DNA from: Candidatus Sodalis endolongispinus
Lineage (GTDB): Bacteria; Pseudomonadota; Gammaproteobacteria; Enterobacterales; Enterobacteriaceae
Assembly: GCF_018777395.1 (NCBI RefSeq)
Contig: NZ_JAFJYC010000001.1
Span: 372,001 to 436,000 of the forward strand
DNA length: 64,000 nt
Direction: 5' to 3'
Shown here in pieces: positions 19,062-28,640 of this stretch (position 1 is its first letter; each line of letters opens with the position of its first letter). The notes under the pieces were generated by a model. The model was not told the origin of the DNA. It saw nothing but the letters and a program-made list of their open reading frames with translations, and searched no databases. Position numbers and translations under genes: made by a program.

Positions 19062-20275
19062 CTAATCGTGGCGGACGCCGACATTACCGCTGATGGTTAG
19101 CCCTCGCGTTTCCCGGCCAAAGGACACCAATATCGCTATCAATATCGCCACGGTTCCCGCCACCAGCGCCATGGCAAGGCCATAATTGTTACCGTGCGAC
19201 TCGGCAATAGTAGCCTGCAGCGTGGCGTTTACCGACGCCAGTAAATTCCCCAACTGGTAGACGAACCCGGGCAGCACCGCGCGGGAGTTGGCGGTCACCA
19301 GCTCCGTCAGATAGCTGGGGATGACGCCCCAGGCACCCTGCACCATGAACTGCATCAAAAACGCGCCGAGGCCGATGGTGAGTGAACCGGAGGAAAACGC
19401 CCACAGCGGCAGCACCGGCAGTGACAGCAGTGAGGCACAAATCATGGCTTTTTTACGGCCAATGCGTTCCGGTAATGAACCGAAGGTAATGCCGCCCAAC
19501 ATAGCGGCAATGTTATAACCGATGGCGATAAGACTGACGGTATGCGGATCAAAGCCGTGTTGTACCTTCAAGAAGGTGGGATACAAATCCTGCGTACCGT
19601 GGCTGAAAAAGTTGAAACAGGCCATCAGTATCACCAGATAAAGGCACAGTTTCCAGTGTGTCCTAATCACCGGCAATAGCGCCACGCTCTCTTTCCGCTC
19701 GCGCGCCGCCAGCCACACCGGCGATTCCGGTACTTTAAAGTAGATAAACGGCAACAGCAGGATCGGCAGCGCCCCAATAAGAAACATGCCGCGCCAACCT
19801 ACCAACGTATAGAACAACCCATAAATTATCGATGCCAGTAAATAGCCGCCCGGGTAACCCGCCTGGAAAATACCGGACATCAGCCCGCGTGAACGATCGG
19901 GGATGGTTTCCATTGCCAGCGACGAGGCAGCACCCCAGATACCCCCCATTGCGATGCCGTAGATAACCCTGAAGGCGATAAACAACCCAAGCGTCGGCGA
20001 CCAGGCCGAGAGCAGTTCAAATAATGAGAACATCATAACATTGAGCATTAATATCGGCCGGCGACCGAACTTCTCCGCCAGACGGCCGAACAGCAACGCC
20101 CCGATGGGCCGGACCGCCAGCGTCAGCATAATGGAAATAGCAACATTGGCGATATCGGTATGGAACCAGCCAGCGAGGTCGCTCAGCACAAACACCAGAA
20201 TGAAGAAATCAAAGGCATCCAGCAGGCAAAGCAGGCGAAAGCCACATTGCGCTGGGTCGCAGTCCAATTGAACAT
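19062..20275 (-). pseudogene. MFS carboxylate/sialate-type transporter, N-terminal frameshift
   Basis: The protein resembles metabolite:H+ symporters of the sialate/lactate type: DAFDFFILVFVLSDLAGWF, RPIGALLFGRLAEKFGRRP and YGIAMGGIWGAASSLAMET, with about 12 TM segments. The true start is the ATG at 20273-20275 (MFNWTATQRNVAFACFACW) behind a CAGGA Shine-Dalgarno. After codon 19 the frame must shift to reach LDAFDFFI. Loss of one copy of a CTGGATG tandem repeat (7 bases) near 20217-20225 would explain it. The rest is open to the stop at 19062. Confidence 0.82.
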
Positions 20276-20898
20276 AGATGTGATCCTGTGGTTCTGAAAG
20301 TAGGGTACCGGTAACGAAGCGCAGTAAACAGAAGCGCGATTGGCAGGACGAGAGCGGCAGGCTCCGAATGTCCGGTCGTGTAACCGGTGCTGATGTCATG
20401 TTTTGGCCGTGTTAACCAGTTGTTTATAACATGCAATAATTAGCCAGCTAGGTCAAAGTTGTTTCAAAGCGATGCAAAGGGTAAATCTCCATGTCCTGCG
20501 TAGGGCTATATCGTCAGCGCGGACAATTTTCCAAGCCAAAAGCAACTTCCGGCGGGAAAATGCCGTGCGGCAGCGGGTGCCAGTAAAGATCCCTCGGTAG
20601 GGGGCGCCAAGCAAAAAAACCGTGGCGGCGGGTGCCAGCGAATGCCAAGCGGCAGGGAGTGTGAGCAAATGCCGTTCGGCAAGGCGCGTGGGAATGTGTC
20701 AGTGAGGGGGGGGACGAACCATGCTAGCCACCCGGCGGTCAGGCGAACGGGCATCCCGCAGAGAACTGTTTGTTGAATAGCTTCAACCGACGCGCAGCGC
20801 GGCGGTTGTTATCGGTCATTGTCGGTAACTACACCGGTTGATCACCGCTCCGGCGCGGCCATACGGCTGGATCGCACCGGCCTCAAACTTATTGGCAG
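20276..20898. other. Gene-poor stretch with degenerate GC-rich repeats
   Basis: Reading frames in 20453-20760 are repetitive and not protein-like. Short echoes such as GCCGTGCGGCAGCGGGTGCC and AATGCCAAGCGGCAGGG recur. No promoter or RNA was recognised. Confidence 0.5.
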
Positions 20899-21078
20899 TT
20901 AGAGTGGTTTTTTCTTCGCAACCGGCGCCGGCTGCGCCTCACGTCGGCTGTCTTGCGCCGCCTCTTGCGCGGCTTGCGCCAGGGCGTCAAGTTGCTGTTC
21001 CGTCAATTGCTCGCTCGCTTCATGCAGCTTTGCCAATCCCTCATCAATCGTCGTATCTTCCGGCTTTTTATCCGTCAT
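20899..21078 (-). CDS. Small charged helical protein, 59 residues
   Basis: ATG at 21076-21078 with GAGG eight bases upstream starts a clean 59-codon frame: MTDKKPEDTTIDEGLAKLHE, then ASEQLTEQQLDALAQAAQEA, ending in VAKKKPL. It is acidic and helix-forming in the middle with a basic Lys-rich tail. It lies on the same strand as cadR and 83 bases downstream of it. I do not recognise a family; the frame's composition and ribosome site support a real gene. Confidence 0.6.
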   Translation of the reverse strand: MTDKKPEDTTIDEGLAKLHEASEQLTEQQLDALAQAAQEAAQDSRREAQPAPVAKKKPL

Positions 21079-21161
21079 GTTATGGCCTCGAATGGAAAAG
21101 GAGAGAAGGTTGCCGCAGGCCAGATAACCCTGATGTCCGGCAGCGGGTGCTGTGCGGCCGT

Positions 21162-21641
21162 TCAGGCGCTACCGTTAACGTCGGTGCCATGTAGGCGACC
21201 GGCGACATGACTGCCGTGCGCCGCAGACTGCTCCCGCGCCGGCGGCGCTTTATGATCAAGCTCATGCAAAATGCCGCAATGACGCGTCGCGCGCGCGGCA
21301 TCGCAGCGGCCGCGCAAATCATTAAGCTCTGCCTCCAGCGCCTGCAGTTCCATCATGCGGGTGCGAACGTGCTCTAGATGCGCCTCAATCAAACCATCGA
21401 TGGCGCTACAGCCGGCATCCGGCTCCCGGCGTGCCGCCAGCAGTTCGCGGATTTCGTCATGGGTCATCTCCAGCGAACGGCAGCGACGAACAAAGACCAA
21501 CTGCTCCAGGTGGCGCTGGTCATAATGGCGGTAGTTGTTGTTCAGGTCGCGTAGTGCCGCCGGCAGCAGTTGCTCCCGCTCATAATAACGCACCGTCTCC
21601 ACCGGGCAGGCGGCCTGACGGGCCAATTCGCCGATTTTCAT
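21162..21641 (-). CDS. cadR: MerR-family Cd(II)/Pb(II)-responsive regulator
   Basis: This 159-residue protein has a MerR winged HTH at the N-terminus (MKIGELARQAACPVETVRYY), the RCRSLEMTHDEIRELL dimer helix region, and the metal-site cysteines of the CadR/PbrR group (DAGCSAIDGLIEAHLEHV and LRGRCDAARATRHCGIL). The C-terminal tail contains extra His residues. It is divergent from the P-type ATPase across a MerR-type promoter. It is intact. Confidence 0.9.
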   Translation of the reverse strand: MKIGELARQAACPVETVRYYEREQLLPAALRDLNNNYRHYDQRHLEQLVFVRRCRSLEMTHDEIRELLAARREPDAGCSAIDGLIEAHLEHVRTRMMELQALEAELNDLRGRCDAARATRHCGILHELDHKAPPAREQSAAHGSHVAGRLHGTDVNGSA

Positions 21642-21662
21642 TCCGATCTCCTCACTACCCTC

Positions 21663-21686
21663 TTGACCCTATAGTAGCTTCAGGGT
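21663..21686 (+). promoter_or_regulatory. MerR-type promoter/operator of the cadmium exporter
   Basis: TTGACC (-35) overlaps the dyad ACCCT-N11-AGGGT, as in cadR/zntR-type promoters with an over-long spacer. The regulator is expected to activate the exporter to its right when metal is bound. Confidence 0.8.
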
Positions 21687-21729
21687 GTTGAATTGACAAC
21701 TAACGACAAGCCATCGGGAGACTGCCACC

Positions 21730-24042
21730 ATGAACGGCAACGAGAAATTGCCCCGCCGCGCCGCGAAAATTACCACGGCACGCCCCCTGGCCGCCGGTGC
21801 CACGAACACCACGAACGCGGACGGCGTCCAAACCGCCGGCGACGCCTGCTGCGGCGCGCGCGCGCAGGGTGCCGGCACCACGCGAAGCGAGCCGCGACCG
21901 GAACCACTCGCGGCGGCGCGGGAAGTGGACGGCGGTGTACGCACGCCTATCCGTATCATGCAGATGGACTGCCCCACCGAAGAAGGGATGATCCGCAAAA
22001 AACTCGCGTCTCTGCCCGCGGTAACGGCGATGGAATTCAATCTTATGCAACGTGTGCTGACGGTGGTCCATCGCCCGGACAGCCTTGACCGCATCCTTGC
22101 AGCGATACGGTCGCTGGGTTTTACCCCGCAGATCGCGGCGGCCGACGAGCCGCTCGCCGACGACGCGGTGCCGCGTCAACGCCGCTGGCCGCTGGTGCTG
22201 GCCGCTATCGCCGCCTTTGCCTCGGAAATCAGCCACTGGTTGTCGTGGCCGGACGGAATCAGCGCCGTACTGGCATTGCTGGCGGTGGTCGCCTGTGGCC
22301 TGACGACCTACAAAAAAGGCTGGCTGGCCCTGCGGCAGGGGACAATGAATATTAATGCGCTGATGAGCATCGCCGTCACCGGCGCGCTGTTGCTCGGGCA
22401 ATGGCCGGAGGCGGCGATGGTGATGGTCTTGTTTAACCTCGCCGAACTGATAGAAGCCCGTTCCCTCGATCGCGCCCGCAACGCCATCGGCGGTTTACTG
22501 CAAAGCGTGCCGGCGACCGCCAGCCTGCAACAGGCCGACGGCAGTTGGCAAGAGGTAGAGGTCGGTACGGTGCCGGTCGGAGGCCTGTTGCGGGTCAAAC
22601 CCGGTGAACGCGTCGCCCTTGACGGCACGGTTGAGCAAGGCAATTCTACCGTAGATCAGACGTCTATCACCGGTGAAAGCCTGCCGGTGGAAAAACGGCC
22701 GGGGGATACGGTCTTTGCCGGCACGCTCAATCAAGCCGGTTCATTTAGCTACCGGGTCACCGCCGCCACCGGCGACACCACCCTGGCCCGTATCATCCAC
22801 GCCGTCAACGAAGCGCAGGGGAATCGCGCGCCGACCCAGCGTTTTGTTGACCGCTTCGCGCGTATTTATACCCCTTTGGTCCTGGTTCTCGCGGTGCTGG
22901 TAGCGCTTTTACCGCGGTTGTTGCTGGGCGGCGGTTGGTATGAGTGGATCTACAAAGCGCTGGTGATGCTGGTGATCGCCTGTCCGTGCGCGCTGGTCAT
23001 TTCCACGCCGGTGACTATCGTCAGCGGTCTGGCCGCTGCGGCGCGGCAGGGTATTTTAATTAAAGGCGGCATTTATCTGGAAAAAGGGCGGAGCCTGCGC
23101 TGGCTGGCGCTCGATAAAACCGGTACCTTGACGCACGGGAAACCCGTCCTGACCGATCGCCACACCTTCGGCGCACGTGATGCCGAGGCGCTCTATCAAC
23201 TTGCGGCCGGGCTGGCTTCTCGCTCCGATCATCCAGTCTCGCAGGCCATTACCCAGGCGGCTGAACGGGAAGGCAACGCTCCCGTCACTGTAACCAATTT
23301 CACCGCCCTGCCCGGCCGCGGTATCACGGGCGTGATGGCGGAGGGCCAGTGGTATCTCGGCAACCGGCGGCTGGCGGATGAACTGGGGCTGTCAACCGAC
23401 GTCCTCGCCTCACGGGCCGCCGCGCTAGAACAGCAAGGCAAAACCCTGGTAATGCTGATGGGCGAGGGAAAAGTGCAGGCGCTGTTTGCGGTGGCGGACA
23501 CACTGAAGTCCCATAGCCGCGCGGCCATCGCACAATTGCACCAGGCCGGCGTCAACACGTTGATGCTCAGCGGCGACAACACGCCAACCGCCAGGGCTAT
23601 TGCGGCGCAGGCGGGAATCGATGAAGCCTATGGCGACCAGTTGCCGGAAGACAAACTGCGAAAGATAAACCAGCTGGCAGGCCAGGGCACGGTAGGTATG
23701 GTGGGCGATGGCATCAATGATGCGCCGGCGCTGGCCCGGGCGGATATCAGTTTCGCCATGGGCGCGTTGGGCAGCGACACCGCTATTGAAACCGCGGATG
23801 TCGCCCTGATGGATGACGATTTGCGCAAGGTTGCGCAGTTTATCCGGCTGTCGCGCGCCACCCACCGCATTCTGATACAAAATATTGCGCTGGCGTTGGG
23901 CATCAAGGCGCTGTTTTTGCTACTGACGTTGGCAGGCGCGGGCACCATGTGGATGGCGGTTTTCGCCGATGTGGGCACCAGCTTGCTGGTGGTGGCCAAC
24001 GGCCTGCGGCTGCGGCGCCTTGCGTTGCCGCGCGGTCGGTAA
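21730..24042 (+). CDS. cadA: Zn/Cd/Pb-exporting P1B-type ATPase
   Basis: This 770-residue protein has all P-type landmarks: an N-terminal heavy-metal domain (RIMQMDCPTEEGMIRKKL), the TGES actuator (TSITGESLPVEKRPGD), the membrane CPC motif (VIACPCALVISTPVTI), the phosphorylation motif DKTGTLTHGKP, an HP locus (SRSDHPVSQAI) and GDGINDAPALARAD. The first 70 residues are Ala/Arg-rich with a CC pair, possibly a metal tether. It exports Zn, Cd or Pb across the inner membrane. It is divergent from cadR, which should control it. No lesion is seen. zntA is an alternative name. Confidence 0.93.
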   Translation: MNGNEKLPRRAAKITTARPLAAGATNTTNADGVQTAGDACCGARAQGAGTTRSEPRPEPLAAAREVDGGVRTPIRIMQMDCPTEEGMIRKKLASLPAVTAMEFNLMQRVLTVVHRPDSLDRILAAIRSLGFTPQIAAADEPLADDAVPRQRRWPLVLAAIAAFASEISHWLSWPDGISAVLALLAVVACGLTTYKKGWLALRQGTMNINALMSIAVTGALLLGQWPEAAMVMVLFNLAELIEARSLDRARNAIGGLLQSVPATASLQQADGSWQEVEVGTVPVGGLLRVKPGERVALDGTVEQGNSTVDQTSITGESLPVEKRPGDTVFAGTLNQAGSFSYRVTAATGDTTLARIIHAVNEAQGNRAPTQRFVDRFARIYTPLVLVLAVLVALLPRLLLGGGWYEWIYKALVMLVIACPCALVISTPVTIVSGLAAAARQGILIKGGIYLEKGRSLRWLALDKTGTLTHGKPVLTDRHTFGARDAEALYQLAAGLASRSDHPVSQAITQAAEREGNAPVTVTNFTALPGRGITGVMAEGQWYLGNRRLADELGLSTDVLASRAAALEQQGKTLVMLMGEGKVQALFAVADTLKSHSRAAIAQLHQAGVNTLMLSGDNTPTARAIAAQAGIDEAYGDQLPEDKLRKINQLAGQGTVGMVGDGINDAPALARADISFAMGALGSDTAIETADVALMDDDLRKVAQFIRLSRATHRILIQNIALALGIKALFLLLTLAGAGTMWMAVFADVGTSLLVVANGLRLRRLALPRGR

Positions 24043-24147
24043 CATTCACCAACAGTTCCCTGGCCTGCCAAGGCGGCAAGGCCGGGCAAGCCGGTCTAGA
24101 ATTGGGGTAGGCGTTCCACATAGCCAGCCTTTGGAGGTATAGCTCAG

Positions 24148-26538
24148 ATGGACACCCCTGCTACGCGGCCCGCGACCGCTGTTTCGCCCGAAGAACTTCA
24201 GCTAATGCACCGCTACTGGTCGGCGGCCAACTATCTCTCGGTCGGGCAAATTTATTTGCTGGACAACCCGCTTTTGCGCCAGACGCTGGTACCCGAACAT
24301 ATCAAGCCCCGCCTGCTGGGCCACTGGGGCACGACCCCGGAATTGAACTTTATCTACGTCCACTTGAACCGCATTATCCGCGCGCGCGATTCCAATGTGA
24401 TTTACATTTGCGGCCCCGGTCACGGCGGGCCTGGCATGGTGGCCAACACCTGGCTGGAAGGGACTTACAGCGAGATTTATCCGACGGTGGCGCAAAATGA
24501 AGAGGGTATGCGTCTGCTGTTCCGTCAATTCTCCTTTCCAGGCGGGATCCCGAGCCATGCGGCGGCGGAAACGCCGGGATCCATTAACGAAGGGGGAGAG
24601 CTGGGTTATTCGCTGGTGCACGCCTATGGCGCGGTGTTTGACAACCCGAGTCTGATTGCCGCCTGCGTTATCGGCGACGGCGAGGCGGAAACCGGCCCGC
24701 TGGCCGCCAGCTGGCACGGTAACAAATTCATTAATCCAGCCCGCGATGGCGCGGTGTTACCGATCTTGCACCTTAACGGGTACAAAATCGCCAATCCCAC
24801 CATCTTGGCGCGCTGTAGCGACGACGATCTCAACCGCATGTTTAGCGGTTACGGCTATCGGCCCATTGTGGTCGCCGGGGATGAACCGATGGCGATGCAT
24901 GAAAAAATGGCTGCCGCGCTGGATCAGGCGTTTGATATTATTGGCGAAATCCAACAGACCGCCCGCCAGGGCGATGCGCCGAAGGGGGTTCCCCAATGGC
25001 CGCTCATTCTGCTGCGCAGCCCCAAGGGTTGGACCGGACCGAAAACCGTGGACGGTAAAAAAACCGAAGGTTTCTGGCGAGCCCATCATGTGCCGGTCGC
25101 CGGCTGCCGCGAAGATGCCGGCCATCGGCAAATCCTGGCGCAGTGGCTGCAAAGTTATCAACCCGAAACGTTATTCGACAGCGCCGGCCGGCTGCGGCCT
25201 GAGCTGCAACAGTTGGCCCCCAAGGGGACACGACGGATGGGCGCCAATCCGCACGCCAACGGCGGTCTGCTGCGCCGGGAATTACTGCTGCCGCCTATCG
25301 CCGATTATCAGGTCACGATCCTGCAACGCGGGGAAGCACAGGTCCAATCCACCGCCGTGTTTGGCGACTATCTGCGCGATATCTTCACGCTTAACGCTGA
25401 ACGCCGCCACTTCCGCCTGTTCGGCCCGGACGAAACCGCCTCGAACCGCTTAAGCAGCGTCTTTGAGGCCACCGATCGGGTATGGATGGAGAACATCGAG
25501 TCCTATGATGAATCGCTGTCGCAAGACGGCCGGGTGATGGAGGTGCTCAGCGAGCATCTTTGCCAGGGCTGGCTTGAAGGCTACTTACTCACCGGCCGGC
25601 ATGGCTTGTTTACCTGTTATGAAGCGTTCATCCATATCGTCGATTCCATGTTCAATCAACACGCCAAATGGCTGAAGGTGTCACGCGCCTTGCCCTGGCG
25701 CAAGCCGGTGTCGTCGCTGAACTACCTGCTGTCCTCTCACGTCTGGCGCCAGGATCATAACGGTTACAGCCATCAGGATCCGGGATTCGTCGATCTGGTC
25801 GCCAATAAAAAGGCGGATATCGTGCGCATCTACCTACCGCCGGACGCTAATACCCTGCTGTGGGTCGGCGATCACTGCCTGAATACCTTCGACCGTATCA
25901 ATGTCATCGTCGCGGACAAACAGCCGGCGCCGCAATGGCTTTCGCTGGAAGAGGCCACAGCCCACTGTAAAGCCGGCATGGGAATCTGGGCGTGGGCCGG
26001 TAATGAAAGCGGCGCTAAAGGACCTGATGTGGTCATGGCCTGTGCCGGCGATGTGCCGACCATGGAAACCCTGGCGGCGGTCGATTTGCTGCGCCAACAT
26101 CTGCCCGACCTTATCATCCGCGTCGTCAACGTGGTCGATTTACTCGGTCTACAGGCAAAACAGCAGCATCCCCACGGCCACACCGACGCCTTTTTCGATG
26201 AAATATTCACGCCGGATCGTCCGGTGGTCTTCGCCTATCACGGCTACCCCTATTTGATCCAGCGCCTGACTTATAAACGCCAAAATCATGCCAATTTCCA
26301 CGTGCGCGGGTTTATGGAGGAAGGGACCACCACTACCCCGTTCGATATGACGGTGCTCAATAAGGTGGACCGTTTCCATTTAGCAATAGAGGCCATTGAG
26401 CGGGTGCCGGGACTGCAGCACACGGCAGCGGCGCTCGGGCTGTTTCGCCGCAAGCTTGATGAGCACTATCACTATGTGCGCACCCACGGCGACGATTTGC
26501 CTGAAGTCAGGGACTGGCGCTGGCAGGCAAGGCCATGA
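24148..26538 (+). CDS. xfp: Xylulose-5-phosphate/fructose-6-phosphate phosphoketolase
   Basis: This 796-residue thiamine-diphosphate enzyme splits xylulose-5-P or fructose-6-P into acetyl phosphate plus an aldose phosphate. Typical motifs are [19 protein letters not shown], the ThDP-binding [37 protein letters not shown] and [16 protein letters not shown]. Full length and intact. It follows the exporter gene after about 105 bases on the same strand. Why it is conserved in a decaying genome is not evident from neighbours. Confidence 0.96.
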   Translation: MDTPATRPATAVSPEELQLMHRYWSAANYLSVGQIYLLDNPLLRQTLVPEHIKPRLLGHWGTTPELNFIYVHLNRIIRARDSNVIYICGPGHGGPGMVANTWLEGTYSEIYPTVAQNEEGMRLLFRQFSFPGGIPSHAAAETPGSINEGGELGYSLVHAYGAVFDNPSLIAACVIGDGEAETGPLAASWHGNKFINPARDGAVLPILHLNGYKIANPTILARCSDDDLNRMFSGYGYRPIVVAGDEPMAMHEKMAAALDQAFDIIGEIQQTARQGDAPKGVPQWPLILLRSPKGWTGPKTVDGKKTEGFWRAHHVPVAGCREDAGHRQILAQWLQSYQPETLFDSAGRLRPELQQLAPKGTRRMGANPHANGGLLRRELLLPPIADYQVTILQRGEAQVQSTAVFGDYLRDIFTLNAERRHFRLFGPDETASNRLSSVFEATDRVWMENIESYDESLSQDGRVMEVLSEHLCQGWLEGYLLTGRHGLFTCYEAFIHIVDSMFNQHAKWLKVSRALPWRKPVSSLNYLLSSHVWRQDHNGYSHQDPGFVDLVANKKADIVRIYLPPDANTLLWVGDHCLNTFDRINVIVADKQPAPQWLSLEEATAHCKAGMGIWAWAGNESGAKGPDVVMACAGDVPTMETLAAVDLLRQHLPDLIIRVVNVVDLLGLQAKQQHPHGHTDAFFDEIFTPDRPVVFAYHGYPYLIQRLTYKRQNHANFHVRGFMEEGTTTTPFDMTVLNKVDRFHLAIEAIERVPGLQHTAAALGLFRRKLDEHYHYVRTHGDDLPEVRDWRWQARP

Positions 26539-26818
26539 CGCGTTTCGCAGCATAGCAGCCAGACGGTCCAGAATGCGGACCGCCACCGGCAGTCGGCAGT
26601 CGTCAGAGGTGCCGTTGCGGCAACGCCGCTTATCGGAACGAAACATCACCCCGTCTGCCAGGGTGCCGTTGGCGGGTATTGCTTTTGCCCGCCATCGGCT
26701 GACGGGCAGAGGCATTGTTTGCGCCCGCCACCGGCCGGCGGTGAGGGTGTTGACACCACGCCGCCTATGTCCGTCGCGCGCGACCGAGCGGTTGGTGAAA
26801 CGAGCGCGCCTTAACGCG

Positions 26819-28420
26819 TTAAAGCAGCCATTCGATGGGCAGCCGGGACACCAGAGCGATACCCAGACGCTTAAACCAGCCGGTACCCGGCTCGTGATAG
26901 TGGCGTATCTCCTGCCCGTCTTTCTGCTCAAGCCAGCAAAGCCGTCCCGTATCATCAAGCGTCACCGCATAGTCGCTGTCCGGCACCTCTTCATCGAAAG
27001 CACGGTCGACAGCCTGCGCCAGCACGGCGTCATTAATGACAAACCCCATTTCCGTATTCAGTCGCGCCGAGCGTGGGTCAAAATTAAAGGAGCCGACGAA
27101 GACCTGACGATCGTCGACGGCAAAGGTTTTGGCATGCAAACTGGAACCGGAGCTGCCGAACGGGACGGCGTTGCGCCGCCGCACGTCGTCATGCTGCCGG
27201 CGCATTTCATACAACACCACGCCGGCTTTGAGCAGCGCTCGCCGGCGTCGGGCGTAAACCGCGTGCACTGCCGCGACATCGGTGGCCTCCAGCGCGTTGG
27301 TCAATACCCGCACTTGCACCCCCTGACGCACCATCGCCGCAAACAAGCTCACGCCGGCGCCGGTGGGAACAAAATAGGGCGACACCAAATCGAGCCGACG
27401 CGCCGGGTTGCTCATCACCTGTTTCAACCGATAAATCATCAGTTCTTGCGAGGCCAGCTCTCGCCGTCCTTTATCGGGATCGTCGCTCACCATTGTCACC
27501 GTGCTCCAGCGCATTGACAGCGTGTCGTCGGCCAATGCCTTGAAAATCTCGCAGTTCGCCAGACCCGCCAGATAACGGCGCGCCTGGGGCGCCTGGGCAG
27601 CAAGGGGCGCCCGCTCCACCTCAAACTGCAGCGCCTTCATACTGCCGCTGGGTAATACCCGGTCCAGCGCCACCGCCGAGGCGCAGGACCAATAACGGTC
27701 GAAGTCGCGCGAAACGTCAGGCACCACCGCGCCGACCGCCAGGACGTCCATATCCGTGAAATGGATGCCGCTGGTCGCGCCAAAATATTCATCGCCGATA
27801 TTGCGGCCGCCGACGATAGTGGCCTGATTATCGGCGGTCATGGATTTGTTGTGCATCCGGCGGTTGGCGCGGCGGAAATGGGTTAGATACCCCAGCAATT
27901 TCGGCCGCCGCACCACGAAAGGATTGAACAGCCGGATTTCGATGCGGGGATGGGCATCGTAGGCGGCCAGAATGCCATCCATTCCTGCGGTACCGTTGTC
28001 GTCAAGCAATAGCCGTACGCGCACCCCGCGCTCCGCCGCCTGATAGAGCGCATGCATCAGCAAGGTGCCGGTGATGTCGCCGTTCCAGATGTAATATTGC
28101 ACATCAAGGGTACGCTCGGCGGTTGCGGCCAGCAGCAGACGGGCAACAAAGGCGCCCTCGGCGTCTTGCAGCGAAAGGAGGCCGCTTTGCCCGGGATGAC
28201 CGGCGTTGCGCGGCGTCAGCAATTGTCCCAGCTGGGTGTCGGCGGTCTGCTCCGGCGCCGGCGCCAACGAGGGATGGGACGGAGAATTCGCGCCCCGCCG
28301 GCCAAAGGAAAGCAGCAAACGGTGTAGCGCGCGGCAGCCCAGAGGGCGCGATAGCCGACGTCGCCCCGCCGCCGTCCGCCGTAAAGCGGCGTCGCCGACA
28401 GAATTTTCGCTGCGGCTCAT
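26819..28420 (-). CDS. clsC: Cardiolipin synthase C-type phospholipase D protein
   Basis: Two HKD motifs are present (HNKSMTADNQATIVGGRN and HAKTFAVDDRQVFVGSFNFD), with the ClsC/YmdC pattern of a Gly-Asn/Phe-Asn after each. The core starts at about residue 45 (TQLGQLLTPRN); the extreme N-terminus is Arg/Ala-rich and may be over-called, with a later start possible. ClsC makes cardiolipin from phosphatidylethanolamine and phosphatidylglycerol in E. coli, usually with YmdB. No ymdB is adjacent here. It is an open frame of 533 residues. Confidence 0.9.
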   Translation of the reverse strand: MSRSENSVGDAALRRTAAGRRRLSRPLGCRALHRLLLSFGRRGANSPSHPSLAPAPEQTADTQLGQLLTPRNAGHPGQSGLLSLQDAEGAFVARLLLAATAERTLDVQYYIWNGDITGTLLMHALYQAAERGVRVRLLLDDNGTAGMDGILAAYDAHPRIEIRLFNPFVVRRPKLLGYLTHFRRANRRMHNKSMTADNQATIVGGRNIGDEYFGATSGIHFTDMDVLAVGAVVPDVSRDFDRYWSCASAVALDRVLPSGSMKALQFEVERAPLAAQAPQARRYLAGLANCEIFKALADDTLSMRWSTVTMVSDDPDKGRRELASQELMIYRLKQVMSNPARRLDLVSPYFVPTGAGVSLFAAMVRQGVQVRVLTNALEATDVAAVHAVYARRRRALLKAGVVLYEMRRQHDDVRRRNAVPFGSSGSSLHAKTFAVDDRQVFVGSFNFDPRSARLNTEMGFVINDAVLAQAVDRAFDEEVPDSDYAVTLDDTGRLCWLEQKDGQEIRHYHEPGTGWFKRLGIALVSRLPIEWLL

Positions 28421-28640
28421 GATGACCGCCCGGCGATAAGGTGCAGCATGCCAGAGGGGTTAAGGGGAGACCGGCCCGGCGAAACGCAATGACAAAAACC
28501 AACACATCCCTCGCCGCAGAGTAAAGCTGGCATCATGCTGTCGTTTTCCTAAATAGGTTATTAACCAAACTATAGCATAATGCAACAACCGCAACGCGGG
28601 ACTAGCTCCGCACGCCTGTCCTCAATAGCGCGCCAAAATC

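Noticed and set aside
26396-27517. Long + strand ORF of 373 codons
   Set aside because: It is antisense to clsC; its composition is Arg/His-rich and it has no family features.
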